DNA of 64,000 nucleotides from Pseudofrankia inefficax (lineage in GTDB: Bacteria > Actinomycetota > Actinomycetes > Frankiales > Frankiaceae). Below are positions 27,257 to 35,618 of the stretch, one piece after another; position 1 is the stretch's first letter; each line of letters starts with the position of its first letter. A program made the translations under genes and the position numbers. Location: positions 7,130,001-7,194,000 of the forward strand of contig NC_014666.1 of assembly GCF_000166135.1 (NCBI RefSeq), read 5' to 3'. The notes under the pieces were generated by a model. It was not told where the DNA came from. It was given only the letters and a program-made list of their open reading frames with translations, and did no database searches.

Positions 27257-27670
27257 CGGATTGCTCTCCCTCCACGGATTACCGGGCCACGAGTCGCCGC
27301 AGCCGCGAGGTGGGAAGATCATCGCGCCTCCCGGCCCGCCAGCGCGGTTCCGCCGCCTGCCGTACCGACGGCCGCCGATACAGGTTGCTGCCCCTAATTG
27401 CCGAGCCTCGCCCCGGATGGCCTGGCCCGGCGTCGCCCCCTCGGCCTTACGGTCCCTCTGACGCGCAGGCTGCCAGCCGCGTTGCTCCTGGGAGCGTGTC
27501 ACACCGACCTCGGACCACTGCGAAGCCACCAGACTTCCGCGCCACGCCGCCGCCAACCATTGAGGTGACCTAACGTCACCGTCCGGTATCACCCCGACGG
27601 CGGCCTCGACTGGGCTCCGCCTCGCCCCACCAGGCCGCACACCTCCCATCGATCGATACCCTGGTGCTAC
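27257..27670. other. Intergenic region upstream of tRNA-Leu
   Basis: The 414 bp contain no supported ORF. A GGTGAC-CTAAC-GTCACC hairpin lies at 27565–27581. A TACCCT box at about 27657 could be the tRNA -10 element. Confidence 0.4.
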
Positions 27671-27751
27671 GCGGGAGTGGCGGAATGGCAGACGCAGCAG
27701 ACTTAGGATCTGCCGCCCTAGGGCGTGGGGGTTCAAGTCCCCCCTCCCGCA
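27671..27751 (+). tRNA. tRNA-Leu (anticodon UAG)
   Basis: An 81-nt class II tRNA. The acceptor arm GCGGGAG pairs with CTCCCGC (27744–27750), with A as discriminator. The anticodon stem GCAGA/TCTGC encloses the loop CTTAGGA, giving anticodon UAG, which reads CUA and related Leu codons. A GGGGG/CCCCC T-arm encloses GTTCAAGTC. CCA is not encoded. The 3' part of the gene doubles as attL of the integrated element, which restores the tRNA sequence exactly. Confidence 0.95.
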
Positions 27752-27752
27752 C
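27702..27752 (+). repeat. attL (51-bp attachment repeat, 3' end of tRNA-Leu)
   Basis: From the C before TTAGGATC in the anticodon loop to the base after the discriminator, this segment is identical to 60395–60445. The crossover lies somewhere within it. The tRNA keeps its own 5' half here, so this is the functional gene copy. Confidence 0.93.
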
Positions 27753-27814
27753 TGTCGATCTACCAGGTGTTTTGAGCATCACGCAGGCTGTGGCGGCGCC
27801 GGCAGAAGATCCAC

Positions 27815-27833
27815 GTGGAATACGTCGTGGAAT
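27815..27833. repeat. GTGGAAT pair beside attL (candidate integrase arm site)
   Basis: Two direct GTGGAAT copies (27815–27821 and 27827–27833) are separated by ACGTC, 62 bp inside the element. The same motif pair with the same 12-nt period occurs beside attR. The second copy overlaps the -35 region of the integrase promoter. Confidence 0.55.
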
Positions 27834-27851
27834 ACAGGGCCTTGGATCAGC

Positions 27852-27863
27852 TACCGTCCGCTC
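27852..27863 (+). promoter_or_regulatory. Probable leaderless promoter -10 of the integrase gene
   Basis: TACCGT (27852–27857) is 6 nt from the ATG at 27864, and no ribosome site is present. The -35 position (TGGAAT) coincides with a GTGGAAT repeat, so integrase or Xis binding could regulate it. Confidence 0.4.
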
Positions 27864-29078
27864 ATGGTCAAGGAGCGTGCCGACGACGCTGCGTCGTCGA
27901 CCGAGGGGCACGTCGAGCGGCTGCCGAGCGGCTCGCTGCGGGTCGTCGTCTTCGCCGGCCGCGACGATGTGACCGGCAAGCCGATCTACCTCAAGGAGAC
28001 CGTCAAGCGCGCCGAGGACGTCGTCGCCGCGCGGGCCCGGCTGCTCGCCAAGGCCGGCGCCGGCCGGCGACCCGAGCGGAACGCCACCGTCGAGCGCCTG
28101 GTCGACGAATACCTCGCGACAGCCGACATCGAGCCGACGACAAGGCACATGTACGCCGGCTACGCCCGGCGCAACATCGTGCCGACGATCGGCAAGAAGA
28201 CGGTGCGCGAGATCCGGACGCGCACGCTCGAAACCCTCTACGCCCGCCTGCGGGTCTGCCGGAAGTTGTGCAACGGCAAGGGCCGGCCGGGGCACGTGTG
28301 TGAACCGTTGGCGGTCAGCACGATCCGCCAGATCCACGCCGTCGTGTCCGGCGCGTTCGCGGCCGCGGTCCGTTGGGAGTGGGTCGACGAAAGCCCGGCC
28401 GAGAACGCCAAGCTCCCCCGGGCGCACGCTGTCGAACCCGACCCGCCTTCGCCGACGGATGTCGCGGCGATCGTGACCAAGGCTTGGGAGCTGGACCCGC
28501 CGCTGGCGCTGTTCCTCTGGCTGGCGGTCACCGCCGGCGCGCGGCGCGGCGAGCTGTGCGAGCTCCGCTGGAACAACCTCGACCTCACCGCCGGAACCAT
28601 GCGGGTCGCACAGAACTACGCCGTCCGCGGCGGCAACAAGCTCCACAAGGCCACCAAGACCCATCAGAAACGAACCCTCGCGCTCGACGAGGTCACCTGC
28701 CAACTGCTCCAGGAGGAACACGACCGGATCGCGGGCGCGCTCGCCAAGGTCGACGTCACCCTGGCCGACGATGCCTTCGTCTTCTCCCATGACCCCGCCC
28801 ACAGCAAGCCCTGGAACCCGGATTCGGCCACCCACCGGGTCGCCGAGGTCGCGAAGGCTGCCGGAGTGAAGGCCACGATCAAGTCGCTGCGCCACTACAA
28901 CGCCACCCAGCTCCTGGCCGCCGGCGTCGACCTCCGCACCACCGCCGGTCGCCTCGGCCACGGCAGCGGCGGCGCCACCACCCTGCGCGTCTACGCCCAC
29001 CGCACCACCGAAGCCGACCGCCGCGCCGCTGCCATCCTGACGGCAGCCCTGCCCCCCAGGCCATCGGCTCCGGCCTGA
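27864..29078 (+). CDS. int: Tyrosine-type site-specific integrase
   Basis: A 404-aa tyrosine recombinase that integrates and excises the element at tRNA-Leu. An N-terminal arm-binding region (GSLRVVVFAGRDDVTGKPIYLKE) precedes a SAM-like core-binding domain (VERLVDEYLATADIEPTTRHMYAGY). In the catalytic domain, TAGARRGELCELRW holds the first Arg and KSLRHYNATQLL the second Arg with following His. RLGHGSGGATTLRVYAH holds the His/Tyr, with Tyr nucleophile in RVYAH. The usual His of HxxR is Lys (KSLR), a known variant. A CRKLCNGKGRPGHVC insertion resembles a zinc knuckle. It lies 112 bp from attL in the standard orientation. Confidence 0.93.
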   Translation: MVKERADDAASSTEGHVERLPSGSLRVVVFAGRDDVTGKPIYLKETVKRAEDVVAARARLLAKAGAGRRPERNATVERLVDEYLATADIEPTTRHMYAGYARRNIVPTIGKKTVREIRTRTLETLYARLRVCRKLCNGKGRPGHVCEPLAVSTIRQIHAVVSGAFAAAVRWEWVDESPAENAKLPRAHAVEPDPPSPTDVAAIVTKAWELDPPLALFLWLAVTAGARRGELCELRWNNLDLTAGTMRVAQNYAVRGGNKLHKATKTHQKRTLALDEVTCQLLQEEHDRIAGALAKVDVTLADDAFVFSHDPAHSKPWNPDSATHRVAEVAKAAGVKATIKSLRHYNATQLLAAGVDLRTTAGRLGHGSGGATTLRVYAHRTTEADRRAAAILTAALPPRPSAPA

Positions 29079-29967
29079 TCAACCCACGCGACGGGCGATC
29101 GACCAGCGGGCGCCTCCCTTGGGTAATCGCGCCAAAGGCCTGTCACAGAAAGCTACCAACGGCGCTCAGTTCGGGCGCTCAACTCAGGCGATGCGCGGCC
29201 TCGAAGCTCCGCGACTTTGCGTTTTCGTTCTCGCGTCTACCAACCACTGCCAACCATCCTCCGCAACCTCTGCAAGACGCCGAAAGTGCCTGTACGGCAA
29301 CGGTTTTCGTTGCAGAGGTTCCCAATTTGGAACCCCCGCAACGCCGAGGTTCAACCTCCGCAGCCCACCGAGGAGGCAGACGTTGCCGAGGCTGCGGCCG
29401 ACGACGCGGAGGTTCCGCAGAGGTTCCCCGGACCTATCCTCTGCAAGCATCTGCGCAGCTCAGCGCCACTATTCAGCGTCTTGCGGAGGTTGCGGAGGAT
29501 AGTTCGCGTCGCTCGACCACGGCACGGCAAGAAAGAGGAAACAAGGCCGGGCGCACAACTACCGACTGTGAGAGTCTCGGGGTCGCGGAGGATGGTTGGC
29601 CAGAGGGCCGAAGACCGGCAGCGCCGCCCGCTAGATCATCGCTGCCACTATCGGCTGCACCTTCCTTCCTAAAGGCGTCACGGAGCCTTCCGATGCGGTC
29701 AGCTGCGTGCGCACCGAAGCGTGACCGTCCGGCCCGTTCTCCCCTCCCGCCGTCGGTTCGCCGGCGAGGTCACGGATCAGGCGCCATACGACGAAGGGCG
29801 CGCAGAGCGTTGGTGCGTCGGCAAGGCCGGACAGCATCACACCGGCGTAGGCCGGCCGCCCCCCGCTGGTGGCTGTCATCGGTCGCGGTCCAACTGGTGG
29901 CAGGATTTGCGTGTGAGTACGCAGTGCGGCGGCTCGCGATGGCTACGGGGAACGGGGTGGCTGCGTC
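29079..29967. other. Repeat-rich non-coding segment after int
   Basis: The 889 bp have no convincing gene. GC is visibly lower and codon bias is absent. Between 29251 and 29599 a GCGGAGGTTGCGGAGGAT-type motif recurs. A minus-oriented copy lies at 29251–29280, a nearly identical plus copy at 29476–29504 and a partial copy at 29585–29599. Smaller GCAGAGGTTCC and GAGGTTCAACCTC units lie between (29311–29427), including the palindrome GGTTCCCAATTTGGAACC. This could be a replication or transfer origin, integrase/Xis arms or an RNA locus. No assignment is possible from sequence alone. Confidence 0.6.
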
Positions 29968-32900
29968 GTGCGCGGTCTGTCAGACGTCGAGGTCCCGGCG
30001 TTCGCCAGGGCGTACAGGGATCCGGTTTCGGCGGGACAGGTACTGGCGGACGCGGGCCTGCCCGTGCAGCTGCATCCGTCATGGGGAACGCATAGCGCGC
30101 TCGCCTTCTGGTGGGCCGTCTCAGGACTGATGGAGAACGGAGCCCTGCGCGGTGGCCGCGAAGCGTTGTGTAGGGCCGCCCTCAAGTCTTATCCAGCGAA
30201 CCCGGTGTTCATGGCCGGCGCAGAGGGCTCGGAAGCACCCACAGGCGTGGGCGTCCGGGAAGTCATCTGGCCGCAGCGGGACGGGATGCCTGAGCGACGT
30301 TCGAAGCCGTCCCATGACTGGCTGCCAGCGCTTCCCGGCCGATTCGTTCCTCGCGAGATGGATCTCGCCAACGTGCGGCACCTGGTGACGAGCCGGACCA
30401 ATGGACCGGTGGTGGGCCTGGTCGGGATGGGAGGGGCGGGAAAGTCAACGCTCGCCCGCGCGGTAGTGAGTGACGATCAGGTTCGTTCGGCGTTTCCGGA
30501 CGGGGTCGTGTGGGTGGAGGTCAACCCCGACCCGGACATCGCCAGCGTGCTGTCGACGGTGCTGTCGGCATTCGGATCGCCGACCCCGGTGGTGGAAACG
30601 GCCGAGGGATCAGCGCGGCTGCGGACGCTGCTGGCCGGGGCAGCCTGTCTGATCGTGTTGGACAATGTGTGGGGGGTCGAAGTGCTGCGTGCGCTGCCGG
30701 TTCCCGCGACAAGCCGCCTTCTGGTTACCACTCGTAGCCGCGATGCTCTGTTCACGGATAGTATGGTTTACCCGGTGGTGCGACTCGACGAGCAGACGGC
30801 CCGAGACATGCTGGCCCGCTATGCCGGATTCGAGCCGAAAGAACTACCCGCAGTCTCCGACGAAGTGATCGCTGGCTGCGGCGGCCTGGCGTTGGCGTTG
30901 GCGTTGGTCGGCGGCATGGTTGGGGAAGGCCGGCGGTGGGCGACAGTCGCCGAACGGCTGCGTCGTGCCGACCTAGACCGGTTGGCGGGCCAGTTTCCCG
31001 ACTACCCACATCTGGATTTGCTGGCAGCGCTCGACGTTTCGGTGAACACACTCGCCGAGACGGAGGCATTGCGGTTCCTCGAACTGGCAGTCTTCGAGGG
31101 GCGAGGGGCGGTGCCTATAACGGCCGCAATCGAGCTTTGGCAGGCGACGGCCCAGCTTGATCGCCTGGATGGCGACGACTTGCTGAACCTGCTCGGCCGC
31201 CGCAGCCTAGTAGAGATCGCTCGTGACGGTGAGACGTTTACGCTTCACGACCTGCTATTCCAGTATGCCCGCCGCAGTCTGGGCACCGACCGGCTTGCCC
31301 TGTTGCACGGCAAGCTCGCACACGCCTTCCTCGACCGTTGGGGGGGCCTCCCCTCCGCGCTACCAGTGTTACACGACGTGGCCGCTCTGAGCGATGCCGA
31401 CCTGTACGCGGTCGACAGCTTGATATTCCACCTGCTGGCTGCCGGTGAATCGGATACCGCCGATGCTGTTCTGACGGTGCAGTGGCCCCTCTGCGGCAAC
31501 CATGCCGGTAACGTCTGGTACACCGTCCATGAAGACCTTGACGTCACCGACAGCTATCTCGCCGATATTCGCGCCGCCTGGCGCAACGCGGGCACCGGCT
31601 CCACCACCGATCAGGGTGGCCTCCAACGCCGAATCCTCTACGCCCTGATCATCGGCTCGGTCACCAGCCTCGCTGCGAGAATCCCACCAGACCTTCTCGT
31701 TCGCTTGGTGGAGGAGCGCCTCTGGCCACCGAGACGTGCCCTCGCCTATGCTCGCGCAACTTCGAACGCACGATACAAAGCCCAGTCGTTGGCCAGGCTC
31801 GCACGCCACTTGCCAGAAAATCAGCAGGATGAGATCCTCAGCCAAGCTCTGACAACCGCGATGGCCATGGACGACCCAATCGCTCAGGCCGAGGCGTTAG
31901 TAGATCTGGCGTCGTACCTATCTGCCCACCAAATCACTGAAGCCCTAACCATTGCGGCTGCTATTCAACCGTCGCACGCTCGTGTGCAAGCGTTGGTGGC
32001 GCTAGTACAATATCTGCCCGCCGATCAGCGGGCAGATACCCTCACTCAGGCTCTCGCAGCCGCGACAACCATCAACCACCCGGAAGTTCGGGCGGACGCG
32101 TTAACCAGACTCGCACCGCACTTGCCTGCCGATCAGCTAGTTCACGCTATAACCGATGCCTGCGCTGGCATCGGTGACCCGTTCCACAGGGCGCGCGCCC
32201 TGACCGAATTTGTCCCCCACGTGCCGGCTGACCAACAGGCAGAGATCGTCGCCCAGGCCGTGGCCGCCGCGACTACCCTCGACGCAGTATTCCGGGCGGC
32301 GGCGCTGACCACACTTGTACCCCACGCGCCCGCTGACCAGCAGGCTGAAATCGTCAACCAAGCCCAGACCGCCACGGTCGCCATCGGCGACTCAGACTTC
32401 CGGGCGGCCGCTTTAGCGGATCTGGTTCCGTACCTGCCTGCAGACCAGCAGGCAGAAATCGTCACTCAGATCCTGGCCACTGCAGAATTTATCACCAGCC
32501 CTGACATTCGGGTGGCAGCGTTGGCCAGGCTGGCACCACACCTGTCTGCCGATCAGCTCATCAAAGCGCTGGCCGCAGCGGCCGCCATCGACGACCCCTA
32601 CTACCAGGCGCAGGCCTTGATGGATCTGGCACCGCGCTTGCCCGCCGACCGCCGGGCAGAGGTCCTTACTAAGGCTGTTGCCGCCGGTGCCGCGGTCAAC
32701 GAGCCGGATTTTCGGGCCGAGGTGTTGGCGGAGCTGGCGCCGTACCTCTCCACCGACCAGCTTTCCCAGGCCCTAGCCGCCGCCGCCGCGATTCAACTCC
32801 CGCACTTACGCGCGGTGGCGCTAGCGGGGCTGGCACCGCATATGTCCGCCGAGCAGATCGGCCATGCCCTGACTGCCTCCACAATCGGCGACCCGCACTT

Positions 32901-33819
32901 CCGGTCGGTGGCGTTGACCAGGCTGGTACCTCACCTGCCCGCCGAGCAGCAAACGGCGATCCTCACCCAAGCCCTCACCGCCGCGACCGCCATCGACGAC
33001 CCAGAGTCTCGGGCCGACGCGTTGACCGGGCTGGTGCCGCACCTGCCCGCCGACCAGCAAGCGGAGATCCTCACCCAAGCCCTCACCGCCGCGACCGCCA
33101 TCGACGACCCACATTCGCGGGCGGAGGCGTTGGTGGAGCTGGCGCCGCACCTGCCCACCAACCAACGCGACCAAGCACTGACAAATGCCGCTGCCATGCG
33201 GTTCCTGCATGCTCGGACTGTGGCGTTGGTAGGGCTGGCGCCGCACCTGTCTGCTCATCAGCTCGTCCAGGCGGTGGCCGCCGCAGCCGCCACCGACCAC
33301 CCGGGATGGCGGACGCGGGCGTTGACCGGGTTGGTGCCACACCTGCCCGCCGACCAGCAAACGGAGATCCTCACCCAAGCCCTCACCGCCGCAGCCGCCA
33401 TCGACGACCCAGACTTGCGGGCGGAAGCGCTGGTGGAGCTGGCACAGCACCTGCCCGCCGATCAGATCGCCCAAGCTCTGACTTCCGCGGCCGCCATCGA
33501 CCACCCAGCCGCGCGGGCTCGGGCGTTGACTGGGCTGGTGCCACACCTGCCCGCCGACCAGCAAACGGAGATCCTCACCCAAGCCCTCACCGCCGCAGCC
33601 GCCATCGACGACCCAGACTTGCGGGCTCGGGCGTTGACTAGGCTGGTGCCACACCTGCCCGCCGACCAGCAAACGGAGATCCTCACCCAAGCCCTCACCG
33701 CCGGCTCCTTGGCGAGCAGGTCGGCGGTTGTCGACGTGGTGATGGCGAGTATTGCGACCGGCGTCAATGGCGCCCGAGCCGGCGCATCGTTGATCGACTG
33801 TCTGCGCTGGTGGCCCTGA
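29968..33819 (+). CDS. STAND NTPase: EAD1-like domain, NB-ARC, alpha-solenoid repeats
   Basis: A 1,283-aa multidomain protein. Residues about 8–82 (AGQVLADAGLP…WGTHSALAFWWAV…YPANPVF) resemble effector-associated domain 1. NB-ARC follows: Walker A GMGGAGKST (Lys159), Walker B LIVLDNVW (Asp232), RLLVTTRSRD and GCGGLALALA. A winged-helix part (FTLHDLLFQYARR) lies at about 400–450. From residue about 605 to 1245 there are roughly 19 helical repeats of 31–36 aa with the signature RA.ALT.LVPHLPADQQ. The protein ends in RWWP. Such proteins are thought to sense a signal through the repeats, oligomerise by NTP binding and recruit effectors through EAD–EAD contacts. No partner EAD gene is seen nearby. 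Base composition is less GC-rich than neighbours. The GTG start has a weak ribosome site. Confidence 0.82.
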   Translation: MRGLSDVEVPAFARAYRDPVSAGQVLADAGLPVQLHPSWGTHSALAFWWAVSGLMENGALRGGREALCRAALKSYPANPVFMAGAEGSEAPTGVGVREVIWPQRDGMPERRSKPSHDWLPALPGRFVPREMDLANVRHLVTSRTNGPVVGLVGMGGAGKSTLARAVVSDDQVRSAFPDGVVWVEVNPDPDIASVLSTVLSAFGSPTPVVETAEGSARLRTLLAGAACLIVLDNVWGVEVLRALPVPATSRLLVTTRSRDALFTDSMVYPVVRLDEQTARDMLARYAGFEPKELPAVSDEVIAGCGGLALALALVGGMVGEGRRWATVAERLRRADLDRLAGQFPDYPHLDLLAALDVSVNTLAETEALRFLELAVFEGRGAVPITAAIELWQATAQLDRLDGDDLLNLLGRRSLVEIARDGETFTLHDLLFQYARRSLGTDRLALLHGKLAHAFLDRWGGLPSALPVLHDVAALSDADLYAVDSLIFHLLAAGESDTADAVLTVQWPLCGNHAGNVWYTVHEDLDVTDSYLADIRAAWRNAGTGSTTDQGGLQRRILYALIIGSVTSLAARIPPDLLVRLVEERLWPPRRALAYARATSNARYKAQSLARLARHLPENQQDEILSQALTTAMAMDDPIAQAEALVDLASYLSAHQITEALTIAAAIQPSHARVQALVALVQYLPADQRADTLTQALAAATTINHPEVRADALTRLAPHLPADQLVHAITDACAGIGDPFHRARALTEFVPHVPADQQAEIVAQAVAAATTLDAVFRAAALTTLVPHAPADQQAEIVNQAQTATVAIGDSDFRAAALADLVPYLPADQQAEIVTQILATAEFITSPDIRVAALARLAPHLSADQLIKALAAAAAIDDPYYQAQALMDLAPRLPADRRAEVLTKAVAAGAAVNEPDFRAEVLAELAPYLSTDQLSQALAAAAAIQLPHLRAVALAGLAPHMSAEQIGHALTASTIGDPHFRSVALTRLVPHLPAEQQTAILTQALTAATAIDDPESRADALTGLVPHLPADQQAEILTQALTAATAIDDPHSRAEALVELAPHLPTNQRDQALTNAAAMRFLHARTVALVGLAPHLSAHQLVQAVAAAAATDHPGWRTRALTGLVPHLPADQQTEILTQALTAAAAIDDPDLRAEALVELAQHLPADQIAQALTSAAAIDHPAARARALTGLVPHLPADQQTEILTQALTAAAAIDDPDLRARALTRLVPHLPADQQTEILTQALTAGSLASRSAVVDVVMASIATGVNGARAGASLIDCLRWWP
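31790..33712. repeat. Coding repeats of the alpha-solenoid
   Basis: About 19 units encode the solenoid. The last third is almost identical at DNA level. Stretches of about 90 bp beginning CTGGTGCCACACCTGCCCGC recur at about 33332, 33536 and 33644 with only scattered differences. This points to recent duplication or gene conversion within the gene. Confidence 0.8.
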
Positions 33820-34201
33820 CCAGCAGGCACCCGCAGCATCCTGCACCTGCTGGTAGACGCCATACTGATCGGCCGGCTCGCTGAGGCGACCGAGACCGAC
33901 CCTCCTGCGATCCTGACTCCCGCCGCAGAGACATCAGACCCAACCCTCCTGGTCCTGCAATTCGTGGAGCGGGTCAGAAGTCGCTCGGCAGAGGTTCGAC
34001 GGCGCGCAGGCAGACGGCCCCGGTCGGCTTGGGGTAGACGCTGCCGCCGGACTGCGCGACGCCGAGTCGTCGGCCGTCTACCCGGCGGTGGATGGTTGGC
34101 CTCTCGTCGTCCCAAGAAGCAAGGTCGGATTGGTCGACTCGGCAGCCACAACACTGCCGCGTGCCCAGGCCACCGGTCGGGCTGGGTGGCACGCTGGATG
34201 G
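33820..34201. other. Intergenic region between the STAND gene and the PLP enzyme
   Basis: The 382 bp stay open in the STAND frame after its TGA for about 140 codons, and the first 50 or so look coding-like (SILHLLVDAILIGRLAEA). The RWWP ending before the stop looks natural, so this is more likely a decayed neighbour. A 72-codon minus-strand ORF (33974–34192) has mildly plausible composition but no known family. Confidence 0.35.
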
Positions 34202-35122
34202 GTGGTCCGACCCTCCGGAGAGCTCAAGCTGGTGCCTCAGGTGCCTTCGCCGGTAGCTCAGCTGTTCGACGACCGAACGCCTTCGGTTCGGCTGCTACTC
34301 AAGCGCGACGATCTGATCCACCCCGACATTCCAGGCAACAAATGGCGGAAGCTGGCCGGCAACCTGACATCTGCGTCGGAGCAGGGCTCCGACACGCTGT
34401 TGACCTTTGGTGGGGCGTACTCGAACCACATCGCCGCGACCGCGGCCGCCGGCTCGCTCTTCGGCTTCCGGACGGTCGGCGTGATTCGAGGCGAGGAGCA
34501 TCTGCCGCTCAACCCGGTTCTCGCCCGCGCGACCGTCCAGCACGGGATGCGGCTGACCTACCTCGATCGGACTCGCTACCGGGCCAAGCGGGACCCCGGC
34601 CTGGTCGCCGAACTGGCGGCCGAGTTCGGTCCCTTCTACCTCCTCCCCGAGGGCGGCAGCAACGAGCTCGCCGTCCGCGGCTGCGCCGAACTCGCCGCCG
34701 AGCTCGTCGCTCAGGTTCCCGAGGTCGACGTAGTGGTGTGCCCAGTCGGGACAGGCGGCACCCTCGCAGGCCTGGCCGCCGGCCTCGATCCGGTCCGGCG
34801 GGCGATCGGGGTCTCGGTCCTCAAGGGAGGCGGCTTCCTCGCGGAGGAGGTCACGACACTCCAGCGCACCGGGTTCGGCCACGGAACCTCGAACTGGCGC
34901 GTGGTCGAGGAGTTCCACTTTGGCGGCTATGCCCGTCGCACGCCGGTGTTGGACGCCTTCATCGACGACTTCGCCGAGCGGCACGGTCTGGTCCTGGACT
35001 GGGTATATGTCGCGAAGATGATGTACGGCCTCTTCGCCATGGTTGCGGATGGGCGGATTCCCGCCGGCTCGACTGTCGTCGCAGTCATCACCGGCCGATG
35101 CGAGGACGTTGTCAAACCTTGA
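34202..35122 (+). CDS. PLP-dependent enzyme, ACC deaminase / D-cysteine desulfhydrase family
   Basis: A 306-aa fold-type II PLP enzyme. PSPVAQLF…LLLKRDDLIHPDIPGNKWRKL contains the PLP Lys in GNKWRK. LTFGGAYSNHIAATAAA is the substrate/cofactor loop and VGTGGTLAGLAAG binds the phosphate. Relatives cleave 1-aminocyclopropane-1-carboxylate to 2-oxobutyrate and ammonia, or D-cysteine to pyruvate, H2S and ammonia. True ACC deaminases need specific Tyr/Glu residues that I cannot place reliably, so the D-cysteine activity is as likely. The GTG at 34202 is the best start; a GTG ten codons later is an alternative. It is cargo, not a transfer function. Confidence 0.75.
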   Translation: MVRPSGELKLVPQVPSPVAQLFDDRTPSVRLLLKRDDLIHPDIPGNKWRKLAGNLTSASEQGSDTLLTFGGAYSNHIAATAAAGSLFGFRTVGVIRGEEHLPLNPVLARATVQHGMRLTYLDRTRYRAKRDPGLVAELAAEFGPFYLLPEGGSNELAVRGCAELAAELVAQVPEVDVVVCPVGTGGTLAGLAAGLDPVRRAIGVSVLKGGGFLAEEVTTLQRTGFGHGTSNWRVVEEFHFGGYARRTPVLDAFIDDFAERHGLVLDWVYVAKMMYGLFAMVADGRIPAGSTVVAVITGRCEDVVKP

Positions 35123-35374
35123 GGTGGTACTCACGGGCAGTCCGCGCGGACACCGATCCGTCGACCTATGTCAACTTCCAGGCGCCGCTGGTAACCTTGA
35201 AGTCCTTGCCCGTAGCGGCGTCCCACGCCTAGTCGATGGCGCGGCGCGGCCGGGCGTGTTCACGACTCGGCCTGTCGATGTCCGAGGGCGCCTGCGCGGC
35301 CAAGCTGGGCGGTGGCACTTGCGTGCAGGGAGTTCCGACGAGCGGTCTCGTTGCGACCAACACAAGGGAGCGCC

Positions 35375-35575
35375 ATGCAGGTCAAGATCCGCGCCAATGG
35401 ACGGTCGGTCTGCGGCTGGTGCGGGGACTTGATCGAAGTGGACGCCTTGATAAGCAAGGTGCCCGAAGAGTATCAGCAGGGATATCGAGACTGGGTGCAT
35501 GCCGAGACCTGCTACACGCCGTATCTAGAAATGACCTCGCCGCAACCTGGCGTGGACGAGACTCCGAAAATCTGA
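35375..35575 (+). CDS. Small CxxC zinc-ribbon-like protein
   Basis: A 66-aa protein. ATG 35375 follows AAGGGAG with a 4-nt gap. VCGWCGDLIEVDAL and WVHAETCY give a Cys-x2-Cys … His-x3-Cys pattern that could bind one zinc ion. The tail is acidic and Pro-rich. No family is recognised. It is convergent with the Nudix gene. Confidence 0.6.
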   Translation: MQVKIRANGRSVCGWCGDLIEVDALISKVPEEYQQGYRDWVHAETCYTPYLEMTSPQPGVDETPKI

Positions 35576-35618
35576 CTGCTTGGGCCGGTCGCAGCGTCGG
35601 CGGCCGATTCGCAAACTT

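Noticed and set aside
26435-27397. A 320-codon plus-strand ORF after murI
   Set aside because: It overlaps a better minus-strand gene with strong codon bias and a good ribosome site; its product is Arg/Pro-rich with no motifs.
29217-29672. ORFs on both strands in the segment after int (for example 151 codons plus, 88 codons minus)
   Set aside because: They share peptide fragments such as RLAEVAED only because the inverted DNA repeats are translated in each direction. There is no ribosome site or codon bias.
31790-33712. CRISPR-like regular repeats
   Set aside because: The units are contiguous and in frame, encode helical protein repeats and have no spacers.
33817-33963. In-frame TGA of the STAND gene followed by coding-like sequence, suggesting a nonsense mutation
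   Set aside because: The RWWP ending looks like a natural C-terminus of this protein type, and the downstream frame soon becomes Arg-rich and degenerate. Homologue alignment would settle it.
33974-34192. A 72-codon minus-strand ORF between the STAND and PLP genes
   Set aside because: Composition is mildly plausible, but no ribosome site, family or partner supports it.
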